Origin: Sphingobacterium wenxiniae
Lineage (GTDB): Bacteria > Bacteroidota > Bacteroidia > Sphingobacteriales > Sphingobacteriaceae
Assembly: GCF_900116225.1 (NCBI RefSeq)
Contig: NZ_FOZZ01000012.1
Coordinates: 1 to 64,000, forward strand
Reading direction: 5' to 3'
Length of the DNA stretch: 64,000 nt
A program made the translations under genes and the position numbers. Shown one piece after another: positions 1 to 9,283 of the stretch (positions are counted from its first letter, which is position 1; the number at the start of each line of letters is the position of its first letter). The notes beneath the pieces were generated by a model. That model was not told the origin of the DNA, did not search any database, and saw only the letters and a list, made by a program, of their open reading frames with translations.

Positions 1-40
1 CCCGCTAGGGAAACCCCAAAGGGGCGGACACCATCTTCTC

Positions 41-330
41 CGGCATACCTGCCGCTACGCTACGGGAATGCTCCCGCACTGCTCCCGGACCGGTTCGGGA
101 AACCTTCGACCCGCCTTCGGCTGCGCTTCGACTATCCTTCGACTGTTCTTCGACTCGCAGTCGAACAATAGCCGAACAACAGTCGAAGAACTCCCGAAGA
201 TGTCCCGAAGCTGTCCCGAACAGATCTCGAAGAAATGCCGAAGAAATCTCGAACACCAGTCGAAGCCGACCCGAAGAAATATCGAACACCCTCCGAACCA
301 ATTTCGGGCAGAACCAAAGAAATATCTCGC
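41..330. repeat. 11-bp phased TCGA-type repeat array, head-to-head
   Basis: A CG(A/G)(A/C/G) core recurs with almost constant 11-bp spacing. Cores start at 107, 118, 129, 140, 151, 162, 173, 184, 195, 206, 217, 228, 239, 250, 261, 272, 283, 294 and 305, with looser copies at 63, 75, 86 and 96. Left of about 157 the units read TTCGAC; right of it they read GTCGAA/CCGAAG, so the array is a head-to-head inverted structure centred near TTCGAC-tcgca-GTCGAA. Bases between cores vary widely. Several frames stay open through it only because 33 bp is a whole number of codons. No gene is apparent from 1 to 460. Function unknown. Confidence 0.8.
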
Positions 331-407
331 TTATGAAAAACTGTTTATCCTTAGGGTAAAATAAACATCTCATATAAAGCTCGGGAAGCAGAGCCTAATA
401 TATTTAT

Positions 408-447
408 AAAAATATCCAAAAGCCCTTCGGCATGGAACCGAAGGACT
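408..447 (-). terminator. Rho-independent terminator of the DUF4870-like gene
   Basis: On the minus strand AGTCCTTCGG, a 7-nt loop and CCGAAGGGCT form a 10-bp stem with one G-U pair. It is followed by TTTTGGATATTTTT and begins about 15 nt after the stop codon of the gene at 462-821. Confidence 0.7.
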
Positions 448-461
448 ATGGAACAATATTA

Positions 462-821
462 TTACTTAATCGCGGCGAACCATTCGTCAAATTTATCTCC
501 TAAGAATAATGCACCCTTTTCTTTACCGCTTAACGCATTCAAGAAAGACGTAATCCACATCACCAACACCAAAATCGCACCAACTAAGGCTACAATCCAA
601 CCTAAAAATGGTATAATAGCGACAAAACTAGATGCAATACCTGTCAACATAATACCTATACTCTGCCGAATATGAAAAGTGCCCAAGCTACTTTTGGCAT
701 TGCTATTCATAACAAGAGCGACAACCAAACCAATCCAAGTTAAATACGCTACAATAGCGGTCGTCTTACCATCACCTTGCGGTGCAGGAGGTGGTGGTGT
801 TTGTTGTTCAAAATTTTCCAT
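462..821 (-). CDS. Small DUF4870/Tic20-like membrane protein
   Basis: A 119-residue protein with a proline-rich N-terminus (residues 9-14, PPPPAP), then three hydrophobic stretches (about 22-40, 55-75 and 75-95) and a charged tail. The pattern IVAYLTWIGLVVALVMN followed by a conserved HIRQS and a GWIVALVGAI segment is typical of DUF4870-like small membrane proteins, whose role is not established. It stands alone: 102 nt separate it from the GtrA gene upstream and a terminator follows directly. Seen: membrane topology and family-like motifs. Inferred: the family name. The C-terminal soluble residues (FDEWFAAIK) are of unknown significance. Confidence 0.6.
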   Translation of the reverse strand: MENFEQQTPPPPAPQGDGKTTAIVAYLTWIGLVVALVMNSNAKSSLGTFHIRQSIGIMLTGIASSFVAIIPFLGWIVALVGAILVLVMWITSFLNALSGKEKGALFLGDKFDEWFAAIK

Positions 822-923
822 TTTTTAAAATATTTAAGTTTATTACAGTAAAAATAGAAAAATTATTCAAAAAAACAACGATACTGTTTAAAGGGAAAAG
901 AGTGTTTAAGCGGAAAAAAAAGC

Positions 924-1328
924 TTATTTTCTAAACACCCAATATTTCTGTAGCAGAAAATTAAAAGATAACGAAACGACAAGTTCCACTGCTAATTTGG
1001 AATAGAAAGGATTCCAATGTAGATAATCAACCAGCAAATAAATTCCAGTAGATTTCAAGGAAATACTGCCTATGACAACCAGTACGAATTTCCACAACTG
1101 ATTGCCAATAGGCTGCGTAGTACTTTCAAATGCCCAATATCGATTTATCGTAAAGTTAACAATAGCGCCTAACGTGCCGCTTAACACATTTGAACCATGG
1201 GCGGAGAAGCCAAGGACTTGCAAGCAGAAAGTATAAATGGCAAAATCAGATATTCCACCGATAAAAGCAGAAATCTGTGCTTTACCAAAAGAAAGGAAAA
1301 AGTTACTCGCCCTATCCCTTTTGTTCAT
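924..1328 (-). CDS. GtrA-like family membrane protein
   Basis: A 134-residue protein with four hydrophobic segments and the GtrA signature: FIGGISDFAIYTFCL in helix 1, VNFTINRYWAFES after helix 2, and the C-terminal SFNFLLQKYWVFRK. GtrA proteins are four-helix membrane proteins thought to move polyprenyl-linked sugars across the inner membrane. The start overlaps the end of the CDP-alcohol phosphotransferase gene by 17 nt, so the two are translationally linked. It is the last gene of the sphingolipid-type operon. That context suggests it may serve lipid head-group or glycolipid translocation, which is inference only. Confidence 0.8.
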   Translation of the reverse strand: MNKRDRASNFFLSFGKAQISAFIGGISDFAIYTFCLQVLGFSAHGSNVLSGTLGAIVNFTINRYWAFESTTQPIGNQLWKFVLVVIGSISLKSTGIYLLVDYLHWNPFYSKLAVELVVSLSFNFLLQKYWVFRK

Positions 1329-2007
1329 AAGTTGCTGCTTTCTTCTCTTTCTCCTCCTTATCTTTCAAATCGCCCAAATCAAGTAATTTTTTAGTATCCA
1401 CACAATTGATGATAAACAGAAAAACACAGATCAGAATCACCAAATAATTGATGCTTCCCGGGAAAATAACTTCAGACAAAAGCACCGCACATATAATCAC
1501 ACGGATTTCGGTAGGGCCTAACAAACCAGCATCAATAGTATATTTATCTGTAATACGATAGCGAAGTTGCGAAATAATCATTGCCCAACCATACAAGGAC
1601 ACCAATGCAAAACCCGAATATTTAAAATCATCCGGAGCATAAAGAACATAGCCCAGACCAATAAATACCGTACTCACCCAATCCATCACAATATCCAAAG
1701 CAAAGCCATACCATTTTCGTGATTTATTGCGATAATATGCTATACGACCATCCAGCGAATCGCCAAACCATTGCACAAAAAAACCAACGATTCCAAGAAG
1801 CAACCAAGGACGAGCAACATATTCCGCCATAAGAAAACTACCTAAAATCATCAGTGAACCGAAAAAACCAATACCTGTTAGCCCATCTGAAGATATCCAC
1901 GAGGGAATCTTAGGCACCAGGTAAGAAATAAATTTTTGTTCAGGATTACTTAAGATATTTGTTCTTTTCCTATCTTGGAAAAGCTTTTTATTAATTTGTT
2001 GACTCAT
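1312..2007 (-). CDS. CDP-alcohol phosphatidyltransferase family protein
   Basis: An integral membrane enzyme of about 231 residues, expected to transfer a phospho-alcohol from CDP-alcohol to an acceptor or a lipid from CDP-diacylglycerol to an alcohol. The catalytic signature is visible at residues 83-109: D83-SL-D86-G87-RI-A90, then G101-FAL-D105-IVM-D109. The usual Arg after the Ala is Tyr here and the spacer to the Gly is nine residues instead of the usual eight. The ATG chosen at 2007 overlaps the TAA of the preceding gene by one base (TAATG); a TTG nine bases upstream is less likely. Its place after serine palmitoyltransferase, GNAT-like and SDR genes suggests it makes a phosphosphingolipid head group. 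The substrate is not readable from sequence. Confidence 0.8.
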   Translation of the reverse strand: MSQQINKKLFQDRKRTNILSNPEQKFISYLVPKIPSWISSDGLTGIGFFGSLMILGSFLMAEYVARPWLLLGIVGFFVQWFGDSLDGRIAYYRNKSRKWYGFALDIVMDWVSTVFIGLGYVLYAPDDFKYSGFALVSLYGWAMIISQLRYRITDKYTIDAGLLGPTEIRVIICAVLLSEVIFPGSINYLVILICVFLFIINCVDTKKLLDLGDLKDKEEKEKKAATYEQKG

Positions 2008-3002
2008 TATAACCAATTATTTTCTTTATACCAAAGAAGACTCTCCTGCATCCCCTTACGCAAATCATATTGAGGGGAAAATCCCAATACAGTCTTTGCT
2101 GCAGTAATATCACAGCCCCAGTTCTGAGCAGTTAATTCATTTAAACGTTCAGGGTACAAGACGGGAGTTTTTTTAGACCCTTTGTACAGCCATTGTGAAA
2201 AAACAGCTGCTTTTTCCACGACGACGTAAGGAACATGTATACGCAACAGCTTCTTTCCCTGACTTTCCTTGAAAGCTTCTGCCATAGCATAACGGGAATA
2301 CACTTGACCATCCGTTATATTGAATGTGCAATAACCCGATTGGGATGCAAAACAAGCATTCAACAATACTTCGACCAAATCCTTTACATAAATAAACGAT
2401 AGTTTCTGAGGAGCTTTTCCCACATAGGCATCAACCCCTTTATTCATTGTATCAAACAGAATGAACAAATCTTTTTCTCGTGGTCCATATACGGCAGTTG
2501 GGCGGATGACAGTAATAGGTTTGTCCGCAAATTTAGATCTCAACATCTCCTCTGCAGCCTTTTTACTTCTACCATACACCGTGACAGGTCGATAGGGAGA
2601 GGATTCATCAATCAAGGCATCTTCATAGCCCACTGGCCCGATAGCAGCCAAACTACTGACAAAAACCACTCGTTGAGGCATATTCAAGGAAGAAAAAGCA
2701 GCTTGTATAAGGCGTTCTGTATGTCCCACATTTACTTCCCACATTGCCTCCTCTGTTTTAGATTTGGTCATTGCAGCAGCATGAACAACATATACATACC
2801 CTTCCTCATCGAATAATTGACGGAGATTTGTTAGGTTCTTAAAATCAGGGTAGATAAATTTATGAACAAAAGGGCGGATACTATTGACATCACTGCTCTG
2901 ACGTACCGCAGCGTGTACTTCAAAACCCGACTGAAAAGCCAATTCTACAAGATGACTTCCCACAAATCCACTCGCCCCGGTTATTAAGATTTTTTTGCTC
3001 AT
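2007..3002 (-). CDS. NAD-dependent epimerase/dehydratase family, candidate ceramide or 3-ketosphinganine reductase
   Basis: A 331-residue extended short-chain dehydrogenase. The Rossmann motif GASGFVG lies at residues 9-15, the catalytic Tyr and Lys are Y143 and K147 (YGRSK), and FVSSLAA near 115-120 supplies the Ser. The fold is the NAD(P)-dependent epimerase/dehydratase type. Its first codon overlaps the stop of the GNAT-like gene (ATGA), so it is translationally coupled. In Caulobacter an SDR of this type (CerR) reduces the keto-ceramide, and in Bacteroides an SDR reduces 3-ketosphinganine. By context this gene is the best candidate for that step here. Alternatives such as a nucleotide-sugar epimerase or 3-beta-hydroxysteroid-like reductase cannot be excluded from motifs alone. 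Confidence 0.75.
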   Translation of the reverse strand: MSKKILITGASGFVGSHLVELAFQSGFEVHAAVRQSSDVNSIRPFVHKFIYPDFKNLTNLRQLFDEEGYVYVVHAAAMTKSKTEEAMWEVNVGHTERLIQAAFSSLNMPQRVVFVSSLAAIGPVGYEDALIDESSPYRPVTVYGRSKKAAEEMLRSKFADKPITVIRPTAVYGPREKDLFILFDTMNKGVDAYVGKAPQKLSFIYVKDLVEVLLNACFASQSGYCTFNITDGQVYSRYAMAEAFKESQGKKLLRIHVPYVVVEKAAVFSQWLYKGSKKTPVLYPERLNELTAQNWGCDITAAKTVLGFSPQYDLRKGMQESLLWYKENNWL

Positions 3003-4120
3003 AAAGCTTTTTCATAAAGGCGATAACGCTTATAGAATTCAGCGTTTATCTGCTCGATAGCATGGTTCATCATATAATTATGATCCAACATCCACGAACA
3101 TTCGGCAGCTTCAATACCCGAAGGAAGGGCATTTTTTATGATACGGCCATATAGGCAGGCCTCAATACCCAACTTTCTATAACTTTCCAGCACGCCTAAC
3201 ATCAGGACACGTACTGTTTTAATTTTCTTTAATCCAAACAAAAGTTTGAAAATCCCGAAAGGAAACAAGCGCCCTCGTTTTATCTTAATAAGCACTTCGT
3301 TCACATTTGGCACCCCCAACGCAAAGCCTACAATCTCATTCTCTTTTTCAGCAACAATACAATACTTCGGATCAACGATCATTTTCAAATCCTTCGCCGT
3401 ATGGCTGAATTCATCGTCCGTCATTGGCACAAACCCTAAGTTCTTATCCCAAGCTTTATTATAAACACGCTTTATTTTTTCGGCTTCGTTGTTAAAATCC
3501 TTCAAATTAATTTGTCGGAGTACAATTCCCGATCGTTTAAGCCGCTCTTCCAATTTATCAAGCAGCATAACCGAACGTTGACTAGCAGTGCTTTTCGTTA
3601 CCAAATAAGCCCGCAAATCAACCTTTTTCAGGTAGCCTGAGTTGACCAACAAGTCAACATAATACGGCTTATTATAAGGCATCATCGCCATCGGAGGACG
3701 GTCAAAACCTTCCACCAACAGACCGCAACTATCATTTGTAGACAGGTTAATCGGTCCGACAATATTCTTCCCTCCTTTTTCTTTAACCCACATTTCTGCC
3801 TGTCCCAACAATGCATCAGCCACAGCTTGATCATCGACCACGTCAAAAAAACCAAACTGCCCCTCTTCTACCTGATTAAAAGCATTATGATTAGTATTCC
3901 AAATAGCTAAGATTCGACCAACGATACGATCGCCCTTATACGCCAAAAAGGGTTGGGCAGAAGAATGTTTATAGAAAGGGTGTTTATCAGGCGATAATAA
4001 ATCCTGTTGAGAAGCAAACAATTCAGGCACATAATTTGGATCATCCGCATATAAATCATGAGGAAAATCAATGAAAGCTTTTAGTTGCTTTTTCGATTCA
4101 ACAGGAACTATTCTCACCAT
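2999..4120 (-). CDS. GNAT-fold protein, candidate bacterial ceramide synthase (bCerS-like)
   Basis: A 373-residue soluble protein of the kind usually annotated as hypothetical or GNAT N-acyltransferase. Visible marks are an N-terminal segment with DPNYVPEL, the block GPINLSTNDSCGLLVEGFD, the MPYNKPYY motif, and a GNAT-like second half with IVAEKENEIVGFALGVPN followed by VLMLGVLESYRKLGIEACLY, the acyl-CoA loop region. The gene begins 11 nt after the serine palmitoyltransferase stop and overlaps the SDR start by 4 nt. In Caulobacter a GNAT-like acyltransferase encoded close to spt acts as ceramide synthase. The context here is the same, so N-acylation of the sphingoid base is the likely role. 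This is inference from gene order and general family resemblance. Confidence 0.65.
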   Translation of the reverse strand: MVRIVPVESKKQLKAFIDFPHDLYADDPNYVPELFASQQDLLSPDKHPFYKHSSAQPFLAYKGDRIVGRILAIWNTNHNAFNQVEEGQFGFFDVVDDQAVADALLGQAEMWVKEKGGKNIVGPINLSTNDSCGLLVEGFDRPPMAMMPYNKPYYVDLLVNSGYLKKVDLRAYLVTKSTASQRSVMLLDKLEERLKRSGIVLRQINLKDFNNEAEKIKRVYNKAWDKNLGFVPMTDDEFSHTAKDLKMIVDPKYCIVAEKENEIVGFALGVPNVNEVLIKIKRGRLFPFGIFKLLFGLKKIKTVRVLMLGVLESYRKLGIEACLYGRIIKNALPSGIEAAECSWMLDHNYMMNHAIEQINAEFYKRYRLYEKAL

Positions 4121-4130
4121 TGTGTTTTAC

Positions 4131-5369
<1,239 letters not shown>

Positions 5370-5420
5370 CTATTTCAAAAAAGTCATTATTTTTATTTTT
5401 GACTCTTTAGCAATAATCGT

Positions 5421-5451
5421 CAAAAATAAAATAATAAACAAAAAAATACAA
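5421..5451 (-). promoter_or_regulatory. Bacteroidota-type promoter of the spt operon
   Basis: On the minus strand TTG (5451-5449), a 20-nt spacer and TATTTTTG (5428-5421) match the -33 TTG and -7 TAnnTTTG pattern. The leader to the spt ATG would be about 75 nt. The divergent gap 5340-5710 holds this promoter, the smpB promoter and otherwise AT-rich sequence in which I see no gene. Confidence 0.45.
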
Positions 5452-5683
5452 TTTTACTTTTTTAAGGACGTTAATTAAGTATGTATGTGAACATTACACC
5501 AACTTCCCTAAAAAATATAACCAATTGTATTCTATCTTACACTCCAAAAAACCGCTGCAAACATACAAAACTTCATCGGATTTAGTGTAATCAAAAAACA
5601 TATCAATCTCATAAAATTAAATTATTGTTAAGACATTAGCAATAGTTTGGCACGAAAAAAGTATGTTAAAAATTTAAATTAAC

Positions 5684-5691
5684 TATTTTTG
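5684..5691 (+). promoter_or_regulatory. -7 promoter element of smpB
   Basis: TATTTTTG matches TAnnTTTG and ends 19 nt before the smpB ATG. No TTG lies at the proper -33 distance, so only half the promoter is supported. Confidence 0.4.
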
Positions 5692-5710
5692 TCGTTTAAC
5701 AAAGTATAAA

Positions 5711-6166
5711 ATGGCTATAGCAGCAAATATCAATATAAAAAATAAACGCGCATCTTTTGAATATCACCTTATAGACCGCTATGTAGCAGGTATCCGTCTT
5801 TTAGGCACTGAAATCAAATCTATTCGCGAAGGAAAAGCGAATATTAACGATAGCTTCTGTTCTTTCTTCGATGATGGATTATACATCCGCAACATGCATA
5901 TTGCAGAGTACTCCTTTGGTTCTTTTTACAACCATGAAGCAAAACGGGACCGCCAGTTGCTTTTAACAAAAAAGGAATTAAAGAAGCTAAGAGAAAAGGG
6001 TGAAGAGAAAGGTTTTACGATCGTTCCACTACGGATTTTCATTAGTGAACGCGGCTTTGCCAAAGTAGAAATTGCCCTTGCACAGGGTAAAAAAGACTTT
6101 GACAAACGAGAAACTATTAAAGAACGTGAGTCAAAACGAGAACTTGATCGTGTAATGAAACGATAG
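5711..6166 (+). CDS. smpB: SsrA-binding protein SmpB
   Basis: A 151-residue protein that binds tmRNA and delivers it to stalled ribosomes for trans-translation. Recognisable blocks are [31 protein letters not shown] near the start (the OB-fold that grips tmRNA), [13 protein letters not shown] in the middle, and the basic C-terminal tail [20 protein letters not shown] that enters the mRNA channel. Length and start are normal for the family. Its stop codon (6164-6166) is directly adjacent to the stop of the convergent AraC-type gene at 6167, with no spacer and no room for a terminator between them. The tmRNA gene itself is not in this window. Confidence 0.96.
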   Translation: MAIAANINIKNKRASFEYHLIDRYVAGIRLLGTEIKSIREGKANINDSFCSFFDDGLYIRNMHIAEYSFGSFYNHEAKRDRQLLLTKKELKKLREKGEEKGFTIVPLRIFISERGFAKVEIALAQGKKDFDKRETIKERESKRELDRVMKR

Positions 6167-7075
6167 TTAATGTTTTAAAACATATTCTCCGGGGGTTAGT
6201 CCTTCACGCTGTTTGAATATTCGGATAAAGTAATTAACATCCGAAAAACCGGCTGAGAAACATGCTTCTTTCACGCTTTTGGAAACTTGAAGCATCTTTT
6301 TAGCATACTTCAAACGTTCCCGGATCACAAACTCAATTGGGCTGATACCGAACTCCGTCTTGAAAGCTCGAGAAAGCGTGCTTTTACTCATTCCCACCCG
6401 TTTACAAAGCTTATCGACCGAAAGTTTCTCCGTTATATTTTCTCGGACATACTGTTTGATGTGTGTAAATACCGAACTGTTGCCCGCAGTATTCTCTTCC
6501 AACACCAAAAGCCCCTGCAATTGCATAATCCGGATCAACAGCTCTCTAAGCACTAAATCGGCTAAAGCCTCTTTATGCATATCGCCACTAAGACTAACCT
6601 GAAATAGACGGTTTGTCAATCGACAGAGTTCCTCGCTATTGCTGAAATGAAACTTATCCAGTTGAAAGGACCAATGCGTGCTTGTTTCTCGATTCGGGTA
6701 GAATTCATTCAGATAGTTTACGACCTCATCCACCTTTTTAGCATCTATCGTAATGGCTGTACACTGCGCAGGTTCTTCCATGCAAGCTTCAGGAAAGTCG
6801 ATGGACATTTTGGTATATTCCGGCAAGAGCAAGGTTTCGCCCGGAAAATAATCAAAAGACACCTTGTCCTGAAAATGCATAACCTTTTTACCTTGTATCA
6901 TATTAATGATAACCAATTCACTGAATTCCAAAGGCACAGACATACTTGCCTCATAGGTTTCGAATATATTCAATTCAAAATCATGGAGAGTATAGGCCCG
7001 TCGGTTCTCAACGAGCGAATTGAGTTTGTTTATCGATGAAAATGGCAATTTGTCCAGTGCATTTTTTGGGTTCAT
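6167..7075 (-). CDS. AraC family transcriptional regulator of the aldehyde dehydrogenase unit
   Basis: A 302-residue regulator with an N-terminal sensor region (AraC-ligand-binding type, residues about 1-190) and a C-terminal AraC/XylS double helix-turn-helix (about 205-300). The DNA-binding part is clear: LCKRVGMSKSTLSRAFKTEFG, then FSDVNYFIRIFKQREGLTPGEY, the classical second HTH. It is transcribed away from an NAD-dependent aldehyde dehydrogenase and a DUF779 gene. Regulators of this type next to ALDH/DUF779 pairs usually activate them in response to an aldehyde or alcohol. Operator-like repeats and a promoter with a weak -33 region lie in the shared upstream region (7149-7210), consistent with activation. 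The inducer cannot be read from the sequence. Confidence 0.85.
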   Translation of the reverse strand: MNPKNALDKLPFSSINKLNSLVENRRAYTLHDFELNIFETYEASMSVPLEFSELVIINMIQGKKVMHFQDKVSFDYFPGETLLLPEYTKMSIDFPEACMEEPAQCTAITIDAKKVDEVVNYLNEFYPNRETSTHWSFQLDKFHFSNSEELCRLTNRLFQVSLSGDMHKEALADLVLRELLIRIMQLQGLLVLEENTAGNSSVFTHIKQYVRENITEKLSVDKLCKRVGMSKSTLSRAFKTEFGISPIEFVIRERLKYAKKMLQVSKSVKEACFSAGFSDVNYFIRIFKQREGLTPGEYVLKH

Positions 7076-7148
7076 TTGGCCTCCGGCTTTAAAACACGTC
7101 CTTTATCAAAAATAACAATTATAGTATTATTACGCAAAAACTGCTGGG

Positions 7149-7182
7149 ATTATTGTGCTACTCTTTGGCACAATAATGCTAC
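7149..7182. promoter_or_regulatory. Candidate AraC-type operator upstream of the aldehyde dehydrogenase
   Basis: A perfect inverted repeat ATTATTGTGC-N9-GCACAATAAT spans 7149-7177. In addition GCTAC occurs at 7157 and again at 7178, exactly 21 bp apart. Direct half-sites two helical turns apart are what AraC-family proteins usually bind. The site ends 20 nt before the -7 element, where an activator would sit. Confidence 0.5.
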
Positions 7183-7202
7183 ACAAAAAACTTCCTGTCG
7201 CC

Positions 7203-7210
7203 TAACTTTG
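7203..7210 (+). promoter_or_regulatory. -7 promoter element of the aldehyde dehydrogenase gene
   Basis: TAACTTTG matches TAnnTTTG. There is no TTG at -33; the position is taken by the operator-like repeats, as expected for an activator-dependent promoter. The 5' leader would be about 90 nt. Confidence 0.5.
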
Positions 7211-7305
7211 GATAGCATACCAGAAATAGAGGGAAAACAAGGGGATACAGGAATGAGGAAACCTTGAATAAAGTAAACATAAATTATAACAAATAGTTAA
7301 ACAAT

Positions 7306-8808
7306 ATGGCAACAATTCAAAGACCAACGTTCAAGGAACGTTATGACAATTACATCGGTGGAAAATTCGCAGCTCCAATTTTAGGTAAATACTTTGACAA
7401 CATCTCCCCTGTGGACGGCAAAGTATTTACCCAAGTTGCACATTCTACCAAAGAGGATCTAGAATTAGCGGTAGATACCGCAAGTAAAGCATTCAAGACC
7501 TGGAGCAAAACTTCTGTTACTGAACGCAGCATCATTTTAAACAAAATTGCTGACCGAATCGAGGAAAACTTAGCATACATCGCTGCAGTAGAGACCATTG
7601 ATAATGGGAAAGCTGTTCGTGAAACTTTGAACGCGGACATTCCATTAGCTATTGACCACTTTCGCTATTTTGCAAGCGTAATCCGCGCAGAAGAAGGTTC
7701 ACATACCGAATTGGATGCCAATACGGTCTCCTTAATTGTCCACGAACCAATCGGTGTTGTAGCCCAGATCATTCCATGGAATTTCCCTATTCTTATGGCG
7801 GTATGGAAACTCGCTCCGGCGTTAGCCGCAGGCTGTACAGTAGTATTGAAACCCGCAGAAAGCACCCCAACCTCTATCTTGGTCTTGATGGAATTGATTG
7901 GAGATTTGATCCCTGCAGGAGTAGTCAATGTAGTCAATGGATTTGGAGCTGAATTAGGACGGGCTTTAGTAACCAATCCAAAGGTAAGCAAAGCTGCTTT
8001 CACAGGCTCTACTGCCACAGGTCGCTTGGTGATGCAATACGCTACCGAAAACATCATTCCTGTCACATTGGAATTGGGCGGAAAATCTCCGAACGTATTC
8101 TTCAACTCTGTTATGGATGCAGACGATGACTTTTTGGACAAAGCTGTAGAAGGCGCTGTATTATTTGCTCTAAATCAAGGTGAGATCTGCACCTGCCCTT
8201 CTCGTCTTCTTATCCAGGAAGATATATATGACCGCTTTATTGCCAAAGTTATTGATCGAGTCAATCAAATAAAAGTTGGTGATCCGTTAGACCCCACAAC
8301 CATGATGGGTGCACAGGCTTCTAAAATCCAAAAAGATAAAATTATGTCTTACCTCAAACTTGGCAAGGAAGAGGGAGCTGAAGTCTTAACAGGCGGCGAC
8401 GAAAACAATATCGGAGAAGGCTTTGAAAATGGTTATTATATTAAACCCACCTTATTTAAGGGACACAATAAGATGCGCATCTTCCAAGAAGAAATTTTCG
8501 GCCCGGTATTAGCTGTAACTACTTTTAAAACAGTTGAAGAAGCTATTGAGATTGCCAATGATACATTATATGGGTTAGGTGCCGGTGTTTGGACACGTGA
8601 TGCACATGAGCTGTACCAGGTACCTCGCGCTATACAAGCTGGTCGCGTTTGGGTTAATCAGTATCATGCTTATCCGGCAGGCGCTCCATTTGGAGGTTAC
8701 AAACAGTCTGGTGTAGGACGCGAAAACCATAAAATGATGCTGGCACACTATCGCCAAACGAAGAACATGTTAATTTCGTACAGCAAACAAAAATTAGGAT
8801 TCTTTTAG
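7306..8808 (+). CDS. NAD-dependent aldehyde dehydrogenase (AldB/ExaC/AcoD-like)
   Basis: A 500-residue ALDH superfamily enzyme oxidising an aldehyde, probably acetaldehyde or another short aldehyde, to the acid. Motifs in order: [22 protein letters not shown] (coenzyme fold), [23 protein letters not shown] with the general-base Glu, [11 protein letters not shown] with the nucleophile Cys, and [10 protein letters not shown]. The CTCPSR form is typical of the AldB/ExaC/AcoD acetaldehyde dehydrogenase subgroup. It is followed by a DUF779 gene, a pairing common to this subgroup, and is divergent from an AraC regulator. The ATG at 7306 gives the normal length. Substrate is inferred from subgroup, not proven. 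Confidence 0.9.
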   Translation: MATIQRPTFKERYDNYIGGKFAAPILGKYFDNISPVDGKVFTQVAHSTKEDLELAVDTASKAFKTWSKTSVTERSIILNKIADRIEENLAYIAAVETIDNGKAVRETLNADIPLAIDHFRYFASVIRAEEGSHTELDANTVSLIVHEPIGVVAQIIPWNFPILMAVWKLAPALAAGCTVVLKPAESTPTSILVLMELIGDLIPAGVVNVVNGFGAELGRALVTNPKVSKAAFTGSTATGRLVMQYATENIIPVTLELGGKSPNVFFNSVMDADDDFLDKAVEGAVLFALNQGEICTCPSRLLIQEDIYDRFIAKVIDRVNQIKVGDPLDPTTMMGAQASKIQKDKIMSYLKLGKEEGAEVLTGGDENNIGEGFENGYYIKPTLFKGHNKMRIFQEEIFGPVLAVTTFKTVEEAIEIANDTLYGLGAGVWTRDAHELYQVPRAIQAGRVWVNQYHAYPAGAPFGGYKQSGVGRENHKMMLAHYRQTKNMLISYSKQKLGFF

Positions 8809-8816
8809 AGAATAAA

Positions 8817-8871
8817 GATGAAAGAGCAAGGATGAAGGACTTTAATCGTCCTTTGTCTTTGCTCCTTGTCC
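8817..8871. repeat. Imperfect 24-bp-stem hairpin between ALDH and DUF779 genes
   Basis: The left arm 8817-8840 and right arm 8848-8871 pair over 24 positions with only a few mismatches around a 7-nt loop. The motif AGAGCAAGGATGAAGGAC closely resembles AGAGCAAAGATGAAAGAC near 62737, which also lies just after a stop codon. It may act as an attenuator or RNA-processing site between the two genes; it lacks a T-tract. Confidence 0.5.
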
Positions 8872-8892
8872 CTTATTCAAAAAACTACCACT

Positions 8893-9267
8893 ATGATCAA
8901 ACGTATAGACGCAACCGAAGAAGCAAAAAAACTTATCCATGAATTAGCTGAGAAACATGGCGACCTCATGTTCTATCAAGCCGGCGGATGCTGTGAAGGC
9001 ACACAGCCCCAGTGTTTTGAAAAAGGTGGGTTCTTCCCCCGCATGAATGATGCGATGATCGGACTTGTCGAGGGGTATGAATTTTGGGTAGATAGGGATT
9101 TATTTGAATACTGGAAATACGCTCATTTCACGTTGGACGTTTTGGATGGCTTTGGTCCTGGTGGTTTCTCGCTGGAGACCCCATTAGGCAAGACTTTCAA
9201 AGTGCACTATCGGTTATTTACTGAAGATGAACTAGAGAATTTAACCGCAGTCAAACGGAATGAGTAA
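8893..9267 (+). CDS. DUF779 domain protein
   Basis: A 124-residue protein of the DUF779 family, whose molecular function is not established. Visible marks are LMFYQAGGCCEGTQPQCF near residues 20-38 with three cysteines that could bind metal or be redox-active, then VEGYEFWVDRDLFEYWKYAHFTLDVLDGFGPGGFSLETPLGK. The ATG at 8893 is preferred over a TTG nine codons earlier, because that TTG lies in the end of the intergenic hairpin. Members of this family are usually found next to AldB/ExaC-type aldehyde dehydrogenases, as here, so a helper role in aldehyde oxidation is likely. It probably shares the ALDH transcript. Confidence 0.85.
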   Translation: MIKRIDATEEAKKLIHELAEKHGDLMFYQAGGCCEGTQPQCFEKGGFFPRMNDAMIGLVEGYEFWVDRDLFEYWKYAHFTLDVLDGFGPGGFSLETPLGKTFKVHYRLFTEDELENLTAVKRNE

Positions 9268-9283
9268 CCTGTTGACTCTACTC

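Noticed and set aside
41..330. CRISPR array
   Set aside because: The units are 11 bp with no unique spacers of 25-40 bp and no cas genes nearby.
5..373. Long overlapping frames on both strands in 1-373
   Set aside because: They stay open because of the 11-bp array (33 bp = 11 codons); their translations are periodic in several frames and no family motif is present.
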